A stretch of 64,000 nt of DNA from PFJX01 sp044227325 (GCA_044227325.1 JBGAFI010000002.1:310001-374000), one strand, 5' to 3'; counted from the first letter of the stretch, positions 51,471 through 60,157 are shown. Program-made: numbers and translations. The notes: a model not told the origin generated them from the letters alone.

Positions 51471-51935
51471 TCAGCCGGCGCTCTTGCGCTCCATGACCAA
51501 GGCGATGGCGAAGGCCTCCGCCAGCGCGATCAGGGCCCAGAACGACAACTCCAGGGCGATCAGCGGCAGGGGCTCGCCGAACTGGTTGAAGGGCGTGAAG
51601 AATTCCCAGAACAGGTAGGTCATGAAGAAGATCAGCCCCGCGAAGCGCAAGGCCCGGGGAACCACGCCCCGGGGCCAGGACACGGCAAGCCACTGGTACA
51701 GGAAGGCATGGCCGACACCGAACAGCAGCAGGCCGAAGATGATGGGCGCCGGATTGAAGGCCACCAGGGGCAGCGGTTCCAACCTGGTCCAGACCGCGAT
51801 GAGCTTTTCGCTCTGCATGGGCGAGGTCAGCAGAATGCCCTTACCGTCCCAGCCGAAACCGATGCCCCGGAAGGTGAGCAACATGGCGAGGTTCATGGCC
51901 AGGCCACCGGCAAGGCCCGCGAGGAGGGGTTTCAT
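51471..51935 (-). CDS. Four-helix membrane protein
   Basis: This 154-aa hydrophobic protein has helices near 5-22, 62-82, 97-113 and 125-148. There are no recognised motifs. It shares an operon with the quinone reductase-like gene, so it may be an integral partner of that redox step. Confidence 0.65.
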   Translation of the reverse strand: MKPLLAGLAGGLAMNLAMLLTFRGIGFGWDGKGILLTSPMQSEKLIAVWTRLEPLPLVAFNPAPIIFGLLLFGVGHAFLYQWLAVSWPRGVVPRALRFAGLIFFMTYLFWEFFTPFNQFGEPLPLIALELSFWALIALAEAFAIALVMERKSAG

Positions 51936-52052
51936 GGGGTGGGTGTGGGTGGTGGGTTGGGGACCATGTTGGGCGTCACATTAACCGATGCGGACCCTAT
52001 TGGCTTATTGGGGAGTGGCCGGCGGAACGCGCTCGCCATGCGCCATGAACCC

Positions 52053-52134
52053 GTAGGTTGGGCAGAGCACCGCGAAGCCCAACGGGAAAGGAAGCCGAGG
52101 AGGGTGTTGGGCTTCCTGCGTCAGCCCAACCTAC
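52053..52134. repeat. Nested-palindrome (MITE/REP-like) element
   Basis: The outer arms GTAGGTTGGGC (52053-52063) and GCCCAACCTAC (52124-52134) are exact inverted repeats. Inside them GAAGCCCAAC and GTTGGGCTTC form a second inverted pair. Elements with GTAGGTTGGGC ends are dispersed repeats in many proteobacterial genomes. This copy supplies the TAG stop codon (52131-52133) of the adjoining low-GC gene. Confidence 0.8.
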
Positions 52135-52562
52135 ACTTGCTTCTTGTCCCAGCCAACCACATAACCATTTTCCACTGTAATACGTAGCCCAAAACGATTG
52201 GTTCCTCGACGATCGTATTTCCATATCTCTCTTGTTTTTGTTTTGAGCGCTGCGCGATCAATTGCGGCTGGGGAACCTAATGTGTCCTCTAGTTGTGCCT
52301 CACTTTGTCCTTGCCAAATTATGCCACTGAATATCTTTTGAACCACCTCCTCGTTTGGATATTTTCTTCGCAGATACTCCAGTCGTTTTCTTTTCTTATC
52401 TTGTTGATACCAGACAGCAATGCCAATGACTAACGCCACGACAAAGATCAGTACGACCCAACCCACTGATTCAACGAGCTTTGATATAAGAAAGATTGGT
52501 AAGCCGATGACAATAGCCAGAGTTAGAAGAGCAGCATCGGCCTTTGATATTCTCTTTGCCAT
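52131..52562 (-). CDS. Low-GC membrane-anchored protein of unknown function
   Basis: The 143-aa protein has two hydrophobic segments (about 10-27 and 33-50) followed by a basic region and a soluble C-terminal part: IIWQGQSEAQLEDTLGSPAAID and EIWKYDRRGTNRFGLRITVENGYVVGW. That C-terminal part resembles the beta-strand pattern of SmpA/OmlA-like lipoprotein domains (inference). AT-rich codon use differs sharply from neighbours, indicating recent acquisition. Its stop codon lies in the nested-palindrome repeat. Confidence 0.65.
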   Translation of the reverse strand: MAKRISKADAALLTLAIVIGLPIFLISKLVESVGWVVLIFVVALVIGIAVWYQQDKKRKRLEYLRRKYPNEEVVQKIFSGIIWQGQSEAQLEDTLGSPAAIDRAALKTKTREIWKYDRRGTNRFGLRITVENGYVVGWDKKQV

Positions 52563-52612
52563 GTGGTCTCCGAAAAGGCAGAAAACTTACTTGAAGGGTG
52601 CGAAAACAGGCA

Positions 52613-52655
52613 GTGAAGCCGGCTGTTGGAGCGCCCCTCTCGAGGCGGTTGTTGG
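52613..52655 (-). other. attC-like half site between low-GC genes
   Basis: On the reverse strand the gap between two orphan low-GC genes reads CCCCAACAACCGCCTCGAGA, then GGGGCGCTCCAACAGCCGGC. This is strikingly like the first half of Vibrio-type integron attC repeats (AACAAACGCC-TCAAGAGGGA). The expected closing GTTRRRY core was not found, so at best it is a degenerate or truncated recombination site. Confidence 0.3.
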
Positions 52656-52694
52656 GGCATACCGGTTGCCTGTGGATGTTTGTGTCCATACCGC

Positions 52695-53060
52695 TTACCA
52701 GCGCTTAACACTAATTGGCACTAGATCAAATTGTTTGATTTCTGGGTCGTAATCAAGCCATTGGTCAATGGAGAAGGTGTAGTCGCCAGGTAGGATGTTT
52801 CTCACACTTGCGGGCCATAGTTCGCGGGTTGCGACCGGGGCACCAGTTTTGTCATATGCAGTGATTTTGATTTGTACACCAACTGGCTCAGCGCAGCGGT
52901 TTGTAAGCACTGCAACGCCCTTCATGTAAATGCAGGGTGAACGACGACATTCATCGACGAATTTTGCCTTGAAAGACTTGATGCTGATGTCAGTCAGATT
53001 GCAACCAGCTATAGCCGGGAATGCTAACGAACTTAGGACTATAAGAACTGCTGTGCGCAT
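52695..53060 (-). CDS. Low-GC small secreted protein
   Basis: This 121-aa protein starts at 53060 after GGGAGAG. The signal peptide MRTAVLIVLSSLAFPAIAG precedes a mature domain with four cysteines (GCNL, DECRRSPCIY, NRCAEP) and a beta-rich pattern QIKITAYDKTGAPVATRELWP, DYTFSIDQWLD. It is probably a disulfide-bonded periplasmic domain. Family unknown. Codon use matches the adjacent low-GC gene, not the chromosome. Confidence 0.65.
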   Translation of the reverse strand: MRTAVLIVLSSLAFPAIAGCNLTDISIKSFKAKFVDECRRSPCIYMKGVAVLTNRCAEPVGVQIKITAYDKTGAPVATRELWPASVRNILPGDYTFSIDQWLDYDPEIKQFDLVPISVKRW

Positions 53061-53548
53061 CTTGCTCTCCCTTGGCACGTCCTACACCTCCATATATGCA
53101 ATTCATTTCCACTATTGGAAATATCCATTATTGGGCATCACGGAAAGCGGATTCGGCTATCAATGCGAAGGAGCATTGCCAAGTCACGCGTCATGATTCA
53201 TGCGTGGTGCTCCACAGCTCACAGCGCCCCTGATAGAAAAGAGGCCGTAGAAGGTTTGCTTTCGAGCGGCATACCGACGTTGACGGGACGTACCGAGTAA
53301 GGCTGGTTGCAACCTGGACAAGGCGTTGTCCTGCCGAGATTTGACTGACTGATTCTGGACTACGTCGTGAGAACGTTCAGGCATGCTTGCCTCCCTTTTT
53401 TTCGCAATCTACGCCGCTCGATATGGGCATGGCAAGGATATGTGTGGGGCCTTGTCTTGCCGGTGAATTCCGGCACTTGCCTCGGTTTGACAGCGCCGGG
53501 AGAGCGGGCCTAAGGTGGTCCGCATCCCCCTGCCCACCGGGAGCCCCC
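53061..53548. other. Low-GC spacer without recognisable gene
   Basis: About 490 bp of lower-GC DNA lie between the small secreted protein and glutathione peroxidase. A 66-codon reverse frame at 53184-53384 has no start context or domain. No transposase or terminal repeat could be identified. It appears to be the flank of the acquired patch. Confidence 0.45.
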
Positions 53549-54196
53549 ATGCATTCGCGCTTCCACGTCACACGCTATTCCCGCTTCCTTGTTCGCCTCC
53601 GGCAGGCTGTCACCCTGTTCGCACTGGCCTTGCTGGGCGCTATACCAGCCCTGGCCGGAGACTGCCCCGAACTCCTGCGCCACAGCTTCCCCAGCCTGCA
53701 AACGGGGGAGGTCCAGGATCTCTGCCAGTACCAGGGCAAGGTGATCCTGGTGGTGAACACGGCGAGCTATTGCGGCTACACGGACCAGTACGGCGGGCTG
53801 GAGGCGCTGTACCGCAAGTACCGGGACCGGGGGCTGGTGGTGCTGGGCTTTCCCTCCAACGACTTCGGCGGCCAGGAGCCGGGGACGGGCAGGCAGATCG
53901 CCAACTTCTGCCGGCTCACCTACGGGGTGGCGTTCCCCATGTTCGCCAAGTCCAGCGTGACGGGGGAGAAGCGCAACGCCTTCCATGCCGAGCTGGCCCG
54001 CCGCACCGGCCAGGCGCCGCGCTGGAACTTCCACAAGTACCTCATCGACCGCAACGGCGCCCAGGTGCTGAGCTTCGAGTCGGCGGTGGCGCCGGAGGAC
54101 AAGCGCCTGCTGGAGCCCCTGAAGAAGATGCTGGAGGAGCGCCGGGCGCTGATCCGGACCACCTGCTCGCCCCTGCCGGAGTGCGGCAAGGGCTGA
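53549..54196 (+). CDS. Exported glutathione peroxidase family protein
   Basis: The 215-aa protein has a signal peptide ending PALAG and the GPx signatures: NTASYCGYTDQYGGLEALY with Cys replacing selenocysteine, GFPSNDFGGQEPG, and WNFHKYLIDRNG. These carry the catalytic Cys, Gln and Trp. It reduces peroxides in the periplasm. A GGGAG ribosome site precedes the start. It converges with a cupin gene. Confidence 0.92.
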   Translation: MHSRFHVTRYSRFLVRLRQAVTLFALALLGAIPALAGDCPELLRHSFPSLQTGEVQDLCQYQGKVILVVNTASYCGYTDQYGGLEALYRKYRDRGLVVLGFPSNDFGGQEPGTGRQIANFCRLTYGVAFPMFAKSSVTGEKRNAFHAELARRTGQAPRWNFHKYLIDRNGAQVLSFESAVAPEDKRLLEPLKKMLEERRALIRTTCSPLPECGKG

Positions 54197-54199
54197 AGG

Positions 54200-54514
54200 T
54201 CAGATGATGCAGCAGGCGGGGGAGAGGGCTTCCGAGCGGTAATGCCGCCGCACGGTGGCGTGGACCTCCCACTGGCAATTCCCGGCCGGGACGACGACCA
54301 GGTCGCCCGGATTCACCGTGACGGGGGCGCCGCCTTCCGGGGTGAGGGTGGCGCTGCCGGCGAGGAAGTAGCTCTTCTCGTCCGCGTCCAGGCTCAGGGT
54401 GCGGGTTCCCTCGCCGTCCTTCCAGACGGGCCAGCCGCGCACGCCCAGTTCGGTCTGGCGGGAGACCGGAATATCGCGTTCGACCTGAATGGGGGTTGGG
54501 GCGGTGGCGTTCAT
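54200..54514 (-). CDS. Small cupin-domain protein
   Basis: This 104-aa single cupin barrel has GVRGWPVWKDGEGTRTLSLDADEKSYFLAGSATLTP and PGDLVVVPAGNCQWEV. It matches the short cupins that follow the pattern EKxYxLxGxxxVTP, usually metal binding. Two adjacent cysteines occur near the C-terminus (SPACCII). Ligand unknown. Confidence 0.85.
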   Translation of the reverse strand: MNATAPTPIQVERDIPVSRQTELGVRGWPVWKDGEGTRTLSLDADEKSYFLAGSATLTPEGGAPVTVNPGDLVVVPAGNCQWEVHATVRRHYRSEALSPACCII

Positions 54515-54562
54515 GATCGCGGCATGCGGAAGTCGGCAATGCGCTTATGGTAAGTTCAGCGC

Positions 54563-56254
54563 ATGGAGAAGCGTATCCGTTACGGCGACTATCTGGGGCA
54601 TGTGCGCACTCGGCAGGTCGCCATCAGCTACAACCAGGTGACGGCCTTTGACGCCAAACACCGCCGCCGGCCCAGACTGCGGCCCCGGGATGTCTATCGC
54701 CTGCTCGCGCCCTATGTCAGCGTGCGTTTCCTGGAGCAGTTACGCGCGGTGATCCCGGTGACCCTGTTCCTGGCCCTGTTCCAGGTGGTGGCCTTGAAGT
54801 CCGGGGTGGAAGGGGCGGCGGGCATCGTCCTGGGCATCGGCCTGGTCATCGTCGGCCTGATGCTGTTCATGGAAGGGCTCAAGCACGGTTTGATGCCGTT
54901 CAGCGAGAACATCGGCCACCTCATGCCCCAGCGCTTCTCTCTGGTGTCCGTGCTGGCGGTGGCCTTTGTGCTGGGGGCGGCGGCGACCTTCGCGGAGCCG
55001 GCTATCGGCGCCCTGGAAACCGTGGGCAGCCTGACCGACCAGGCCCAGGCGCCGGTGTTGCACTACCTGCTCAACCGCCGGCCGCAGGCGGTGGTGTACG
55101 CGGTGGCCGGCGCGGTCGGGCTGGCGGTGCTGGTGAGCATGTTGCGCTTCATGCGTGGCTGGGGCCTGAAGAAGCTGGTGGTGGCGGTGACCCTGGCCTG
55201 TCTCGCCCTGACCGGCTATTTGGCCCTGGACTCGAATCTGGCGCCGGTCATCGGCCTGGCCTGGGATTGCGGCGCCATCACCACCGGACCGGTGACGGTG
55301 CCCGTCGTGCTGGCCCTGGGCATCGGCGTGGCCCAGGCGGCGGGGCGGGAGGAGAACGCCCTGGCCGGTTTCGGCATCGTCACCTTGGCTTCCCTGTTTC
55401 CGCCCCTGGCGGTAATGCTCTTGGGAGTGTGGTACGAGGGCGCGGCCCTGGTGGCGGTCGCCGCCCCGGTCGAGGCGGTGGCCGTCGCGGCGCCGGATCT
55501 GGCCGACGGGGTGGTCGCGGCCATGCGCGCCATCGTGCCGTTGACCTTGCTGCTGTGGCTGATCCAGCGTTTCTGGCTGCGCGCGCAACCGCGCAACGCG
55601 AACTACACCTTCTACGGCATCGCGCTGTGCATCCTGGGCATGATGGCCTTCAACATCGGCTTGGATGGGGGGCTCGCGCCTCTGGGCAGCCAGACCGGCG
55701 ACCAGCTTTCCAAGGCTTTCGGCCGCGCCGGGGAGGGGGGCATGTATCCGTATTGGCTGGGCATGGGGCTGGCCATGTTGTTCGCCCTGTGCCTGGGCTT
55801 CGGCGCGACCCTGGCGGAACCGGCCCTGAGCGCCCTCGGCTCGACGGTGCAGACCCTGACCGACGGCGCCTTCAGGAAGCGCACCCTGATCCACGCGGTC
55901 GCCTCCGGCGTGGGCCTGGGCACCTTGCTGGGCGTGTTGAAGATCGTGCTGAATCTTCCCCTGGCCTGGCTGCTGCTGCCGGCCTACGGACTGGCTTTGC
56001 TGCTGACCCTGTTGGCCAGCGAGGAATACGTGAATCTGGCCTGGGACAGCGCCGGCGTGACCACCGGGCCGGTGACCGTGCCCCTGGTGCTGGCCATGGG
56101 CCTGGGCCTGGGGCGGGCGGTGGAAGCCGTGGAGGGGTTCGGCATCCTGGCCCTGGCTTCCGTCGGGCCCATCGTTTCGGTGCTGGCGGTGAGCTTGTGG
56201 ATCCAGGTCCGCAACCGTTTCTATCAATTCGATTGGGCAAGGGCGACATCATGA
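54563..56254 (+). CDS. DUF1538 integral membrane protein
   Basis: This 563-aa polytopic protein is built of two homologous halves. Each half holds EPA/ETVGSLTDQAQAP-like and AWD-G--TTGPVTVP-VLA-G-G motifs, at about residues 232-252 and 492-512. The inverted or tandem duplication is typical of secondary transporters. It overlaps the first of two P-II-like genes by four bases, so transport is probably controlled by those cytosolic sensors. The substrate is unknown. Confidence 0.88.
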   Translation: MEKRIRYGDYLGHVRTRQVAISYNQVTAFDAKHRRRPRLRPRDVYRLLAPYVSVRFLEQLRAVIPVTLFLALFQVVALKSGVEGAAGIVLGIGLVIVGLMLFMEGLKHGLMPFSENIGHLMPQRFSLVSVLAVAFVLGAAATFAEPAIGALETVGSLTDQAQAPVLHYLLNRRPQAVVYAVAGAVGLAVLVSMLRFMRGWGLKKLVVAVTLACLALTGYLALDSNLAPVIGLAWDCGAITTGPVTVPVVLALGIGVAQAAGREENALAGFGIVTLASLFPPLAVMLLGVWYEGAALVAVAAPVEAVAVAAPDLADGVVAAMRAIVPLTLLLWLIQRFWLRAQPRNANYTFYGIALCILGMMAFNIGLDGGLAPLGSQTGDQLSKAFGRAGEGGMYPYWLGMGLAMLFALCLGFGATLAEPALSALGSTVQTLTDGAFRKRTLIHAVASGVGLGTLLGVLKIVLNLPLAWLLLPAYGLALLLTLLASEEYVNLAWDSAGVTTGPVTVPLVLAMGLGLGRAVEAVEGFGILALASVGPIVSVLAVSLWIQVRNRFYQFDWARATS

Positions 56255-56628
56255 AATCCCAGGAAACCCATGAGCAGATCGTCGTGCTGACCGACGCGGT
56301 GCTGATCACCTGCATCGTCCAGCGCGGCGTGGCGGAGGAGGCGGTGCAGGCGGCGCGGCGGGCCGGCGCCCAGGGCGCCACCATCTTCTACGCGCGCGGC
56401 ACCGGCGTGCGCCAGAAGCACCTGGGCGTGCTGGGCGTGACGCTGTCGGCGGAGAAGGAGGTGATCTACATCGTCGCCGCCTCGGACCAGGCCGACCGCA
56501 TCTTCGAGAAGCTCTACGCCGCGGCCAACCTGGATACGCCGGGCATGGGCATGATCTTCATGACCCCCCTGGAAAAAATGGCCACCTACGTGCCCCAGGA
56601 GATCATCGACCGTTTCGCCCATGAGTGA
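56251..56628 (+). CDS. P-II-like nitrogen/metabolite sensor, first copy
   Basis: The 125-aa protein has a P-II fold: LITCIVQRGVAEEAVQAARRAGAQGATIFYARGTG, then EKEVIYIVAASDQADRIFEKLY, and a C-terminal PGMGMIFMTPLEK. The classical uridylylated T-loop tyrosine is absent, so control should be by ligand binding. It is translationally coupled to DUF1538 upstream and overlaps the second P-II-like gene by eight bases. Confidence 0.87.
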   Translation: MKSQETHEQIVVLTDAVLITCIVQRGVAEEAVQAARRAGAQGATIFYARGTGVRQKHLGVLGVTLSAEKEVIYIVAASDQADRIFEKLYAAANLDTPGMGMIFMTPLEKMATYVPQEIIDRFAHE

Positions 56629-56977
56629 ACAGCCCATGATCACGCCGGGGCGCTTCAAGGTCATCCACTGCATCCTGCCCGCCGGCCGCGCCCACGGCAT
56701 GCTGGACCGGCTGCGCGAGGAGAAGGGCGTCGCCAGCGTGTTCTTCCACCACACCCGGGGCGGCGGCATCAGCACCCGCAAGGGCAAGGAGTCCTTTCGC
56801 TATCTGGAGCGGGAAATGGCCACCGTGCTGGTGCCGGAGGAGCGGGCCGACGAGATCTTCGAATTCATCTTCTTCGCCGCCGGCCTGAACCAGCCCCACG
56901 CGGGCATGGTGCTGATGGAGAGGACGCGCATGGCCATGCCGATGGCGATGCCGGAAGCGGTCGCGGATGGGGAGTGA
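56621..56977 (+). CDS. P-II-like sensor, second copy
   Basis: The 118-aa protein has the same fold as its neighbour: KVIHCILPAGRAHGMLDRLREEKGVASVFFHHTRGG, EREMATVLVPEERADEIFEFIF, and AAGLNQPHAGMVLMER. The two copies are quite divergent, which suggests a heteromeric or two-input control of the DUF1538 protein. The C-terminal tail is Met-rich (RMAMPMAMPEA). Confidence 0.85.
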   Translation: MSEQPMITPGRFKVIHCILPAGRAHGMLDRLREEKGVASVFFHHTRGGGISTRKGKESFRYLEREMATVLVPEERADEIFEFIFFAAGLNQPHAGMVLMERTRMAMPMAMPEAVADGE

Positions 56978-57135
56978 GGTTGCGGTGTTGCCGGGGTGGG
57001 GGCGGTGTATTGGATGGGCCGGGTTTCCCCCCACCCCAACCCTCCCCCGCGAGCGGGGGAGGGAGCGCTGCGGCGCGGAGGCTCGCTCCTGGGGGATGGG
57101 CTGGGCGCCGCCGTCTCGTGTTGGATCGCGCTTTC

Positions 57136-58434
57136 CTAGAAATCCAAGCCTTCCGACCAGATCAGGGCGTTGAGATGGGCGATGTTCACTTCCTCCGCGT
57201 CCAGGCCCAGTTCCGCGCTGAGGTGGCTGATGAGTTTCGGGTCGCCGCTTTCGCAGGCGATCGCCAGACGCAGGTAGGGGGTGTAGGGGCTGGTCCGGCC
57301 CAGTAGCGCGTCGACGGTCTGCCGGGACAGCTTGAGCGTGGTGATGGCCTGCTCCATGGGCAGATTGAGCAGGGCGTCCAGGGTGGACAGGATGCCGGTG
57401 ATGAACATGCCGCCGCGCAGATTCGCGGGCAGGCCCTTGTCGCCCAGGATTTCCGCGAAACGCGCCCGCACCAGGGCATTTCTCAGCAGGGCCTGGTTGC
57501 GGCCGTCGGAACCCTCATGGTTGAACAGCAGCAGGGTCAGCCAGCGGTAGAGTTCGTCGTGGCCGAGCATGAGCAGGACGTGCTGCACCGAGGTAATCGG
57601 CGAGAGCAGGCCCACGGCGGGGGAATTGATGAAGCGCAGCAGCTTGTAGGTGAGGCCCGCGTCCAGCTTGAACTGGGCCTCCAGTTCCGGATAGTCGGCG
57701 CGGTTCATCACCAGGTTGAGCAGCTTCATGATGAGCAGCCGGCTGGTGTCGATGCCGTGGGGCGCGGAAGGGCGCAGTTCGGTGAAGAAATAGCCCTGGT
57801 ACACGTCGAAGGACAGCTTGCGGCAGGCGGCGAAGGTGTCCTCGAAGCGCACGTTGCGGGCGATCAGGCGCGGCTCGCGGATGCCCTTGACGCGCACCAT
57901 GCGGTCACACAGGTCGAACAGGTCGTTGTCGGCCACATCGAAGCTCAGGTACTGGCATTGCCGGGCCAGGGGCGTGAGGCCGGGGGTGAAGCTGGCCTCG
58001 TCCAGGGCCAGCGCGAAGCCTTCCCGGGAAAGCGCCTGGCAGCGCGCCAGCAGCGCGGGATCGAGGGAGGTGGGACGCACGGCCAGCACCACGTTTTCCT
58101 TGGGCAGGTTGTCCAGCAACTGGCTGTCCAGCGATTCGACGTGCAGGTTGAGCAGAGTCAGTTTGCGGCTCAGGGCGTGCTGGTAGTTGCCGTCGATGAC
58201 GCCGACCAGGAGCAGTTCGTCCTGGATCTGGCGCCAACTGGTGGCGCCGGGCAGGACGGGCAGCGGCTGCCGGTCGTTGACCTTCAGTTCGTAGCCCAGC
58301 AGCCGGTAATCCTTGTCGAGCAGGGGTTGGCGGATGAGGAAACGGGGAATCTGGAATTGGGCGTCGTCCGTCGTTCCGCCGGCCGGCCGCGACAGCGAGG
58401 AGGCGGACGTGTTTTCGTTGGAGGTGGTGAACAT
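57136..58434 (-). CDS. EAL-like/HDOD protein (YuxH type)
   Basis: The 432-aa protein has an N-terminal degenerate EAL domain at about 30-230 (GYELKV where EAL is expected; LALDEASF where DDFG is expected) joined to an HDOD domain at about 230-430 (ALIMKLLNLVMNRADYPELEAQFK, LTYKLLRFINSP, and SVQHVLLMLGHDELYRWL). The EAL part lacks the metal ligands, so it should bind rather than cleave c-di-GMP. It follows the DUF1631 gene by 11 bp in one operon behind the riboswitch. Confidence 0.9.
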   Translation of the reverse strand: MFTTSNENTSASSLSRPAGGTTDDAQFQIPRFLIRQPLLDKDYRLLGYELKVNDRQPLPVLPGATSWRQIQDELLLVGVIDGNYQHALSRKLTLLNLHVESLDSQLLDNLPKENVVLAVRPTSLDPALLARCQALSREGFALALDEASFTPGLTPLARQCQYLSFDVADNDLFDLCDRMVRVKGIREPRLIARNVRFEDTFAACRKLSFDVYQGYFFTELRPSAPHGIDTSRLLIMKLLNLVMNRADYPELEAQFKLDAGLTYKLLRFINSPAVGLLSPITSVQHVLLMLGHDELYRWLTLLLFNHEGSDGRNQALLRNALVRARFAEILGDKGLPANLRGGMFITGILSTLDALLNLPMEQAITTLKLSRQTVDALLGRTSPYTPYLRLAIACESGDPKLISHLSAELGLDAEEVNIAHLNALIWSEGLDF

Positions 58435-58445
58435 GTTCCGGACTC

Positions 58446-59936
58446 CTATGCGGATTTCTTGTCGTTGGGAGACTGGGCGAGGCCTTTACCCGCGGAGGCG
58501 TCGTCCGGGACGTGGAGAATGCGGGCCTTGCCGTCCCGCAGGCGGGCGGCGAGATCCTTCGCGTTCAGGGAGAGGGCGCGCTGGCCCTGCTGGTCGGTCA
58601 GCACGAACAGTTTGCGGCGCGGGCTGATCCAGGAGAGCTTGAGTTCCCGCCGCGCGTCGTCCGCCTCGCCCATCTCCAGCATGGTCCCGACTTCCAGGGA
58701 CTCCAGGGGAACATCCACGGGGACATAGACCGGCGGGAGGTCGGGCGCCGCGCGCGGCGCGCTCAGCAGCCTGATGTGGCAATCGGCGAGCCGGGCGAAG
58801 AAGGGCTCTTGGAACGCCGGATCGGGGTCAAGGGTCGCCAGCCCGCGCGCCAGCCGCCGCACGAGTTCCGGGAGCGCCTGCATCCGGCGCGCGCGCTGCG
58901 CGGCGTCGGCGGGCGGGCGCAGGCTTTGCGCCAGATCGTCCAGGATCGCCAGCGCGGCATCCCATTCCGGTCCGCCGCCGTCGCCATGGATCCGGACCAG
59001 CAGGTCATGCCAGGGGCCGGCGATGAATTCGCGGATGAACCCGGGCAGATGGGTGTCGGCCAGCCATGCCGCGATCGCCGCGTCGGCCGCGGCCAGGGCG
59101 GCGGAGTCCTGGCCGGATTCCGCCGCGGCCGCGCCGCCAATCGGCGGAACGGCTGCCGGCGCGGCGGCCTGGGCGTCGGCGCCATCGGTCGTCCGGGCTT
59201 CGGACGCCATGCGCGGCGGTTCCGCGAACCGGGATGCGCCGTCCTCGAGGGGCGCGGCGCTCTCCTCCATCCGGGCCAGATACGCGGTGAGGTCGAGATA
59301 TATCCGGTTCACCGGTTCCGGCAGACAACGGCCGAGGGCGCGGATCAGGTGATGCTTGGCGTCGTATCCCCAGAACTGGTCGTTGACGGCATCGGTGACC
59401 GCGCCGCCGATCAACTTCGGTCCCAGCGGCATCTCGTTGGGGAGCAGGTCCGGCTTGTCCTGCACGTCCCTGAACCACTTGGTCAGTTCGTGCAGCGAAC
59501 TCCAGGTGCCGTTACGGATGGCATCGATCAGGTCGGCGGGATCCAGCGCGTTGTCCAGCATGTCGTGCTCGACGATCTTCAGTTGGCTGATGTCGAAATC
59601 CAGCACTTGGCTAGTGGCCAGGGGCGGTCTGCGCCGGCAGGCCAGCGCGTAGCGGTGCTGGAAGTGCTTTCTGAAGGCGTCGACCATGTCCTGGCGCCGG
59701 CTCCGGGTGAAATCGGCGGCGTCGAGCCACATGCGCTGCTCATGGGACGCCGGCCCCTGGGCGCCCTTGGCGAAGAGCTGGTCCGCGGCGTGTTTCAGGG
59801 CATCGGAAAACGCCGCCGCCAGTCGTGTCGCGGCCATTTCGCCGCACTCCCGCAGCGGCCTGGCCTGGTTCGCCCATTCGTCGCCAGCCGCTTCCGTGGA
59901 GGCGCCCTTCGCCAATGGTTCGCTTGACTGTTTCAT
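58446..59936 (-). CDS. DUF1631 protein with C-terminal PilZ-like region
   Basis: The 496-aa protein has a DUF1631-type helical start (RQDMVDAFRKHFQHRYALACRR, FDISQLKIVEHDMLDNALD), an Ala-rich linker at about 230-285, and a C-terminal beta-rich region: MLEMGEADDARRELKLSWISPRRKLFVLTDQQGQRALSL. That region resembles the PilZ-like end of this family. AAGGA precedes the ATG. A c-di-GMP-I riboswitch and sigma28 promoter stand upstream, linking it to motility. Confidence 0.87.
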   Translation of the reverse strand: MKQSSEPLAKGASTEAAGDEWANQARPLRECGEMAATRLAAAFSDALKHAADQLFAKGAQGPASHEQRMWLDAADFTRSRRQDMVDAFRKHFQHRYALACRRRPPLATSQVLDFDISQLKIVEHDMLDNALDPADLIDAIRNGTWSSLHELTKWFRDVQDKPDLLPNEMPLGPKLIGGAVTDAVNDQFWGYDAKHHLIRALGRCLPEPVNRIYLDLTAYLARMEESAAPLEDGASRFAEPPRMASEARTTDGADAQAAAPAAVPPIGGAAAAESGQDSAALAAADAAIAAWLADTHLPGFIREFIAGPWHDLLVRIHGDGGGPEWDAALAILDDLAQSLRPPADAAQRARRMQALPELVRRLARGLATLDPDPAFQEPFFARLADCHIRLLSAPRAAPDLPPVYVPVDVPLESLEVGTMLEMGEADDARRELKLSWISPRRKLFVLTDQQGQRALSLNAKDLAARLRDGKARILHVPDDASAGKGLAQSPNDKKSA

Positions 59937-59955
59937 ATTCCCGTCCTTGATGCCC

Positions 59956-59971
59956 GGGGCCGCATGGCCCC
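59956..59971 (-). promoter_or_regulatory. Hairpin before the DUF1631 ribosome binding site
   Basis: GGGGCC, loop ATGC, GGCCCC forms six GC pairs in the leader between the riboswitch aptamer and the DUF1631 start. No T-run follows, so it could be part of a translational expression platform. Confidence 0.4.
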
Positions 59972-60044
59972 AACCGCAATGCCCCGCATGGGAATCGCAC
60001 GAGCTGGGGACGCGAGGGAGGAAGAACCAGGAGTTATCGGTTGG

Positions 60045-60130
60045 CGCCTGGCGATCCCGCTGTCATGGGGTGGAGACCCTTTAGACCGGTGACTTTGCGT
60101 CCCCACCTTTCGATGGGTTTGCCCTTGCAG
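60045..60130 (-). promoter_or_regulatory. Cyclic-di-GMP-I (GEMM) riboswitch
   Basis: The reverse strand carries the class I consensus in order: AGGGCAAACC, a CCCATC-GAAA-GGTGGG hairpin with a GNRA tetraloop, GGGACGCAAAG, ACCGGTCTAAAGG, and a downstream GACAGCGGGATCGCC resembling the Vc2 P3 receptor arm. The aptamer starts about 25 bases after a predicted sigma28 start site and ends about 110 bases before the DUF1631 start. c-di-GMP should therefore control expression of DUF1631 and the EAL-HDOD gene. Confidence 0.9.
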
Positions 60131-60157
60131 GGTGTGCCGAACCTCGGCACGACAGTT

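Noticed and set aside
52081..52134. GCCCAAC...GTTGGGC inside the palindrome as an attC core pair
   Set aside because: The enclosed sequence is only about 20 bases, too short for attC. The nested symmetrical arms fit a dispersed palindrome better.
53184..53384. 66-codon reverse ORF in the low-GC patch
   Set aside because: It has no ribosome site, no recognised domain and no terminal repeats that would support a transposase fragment.
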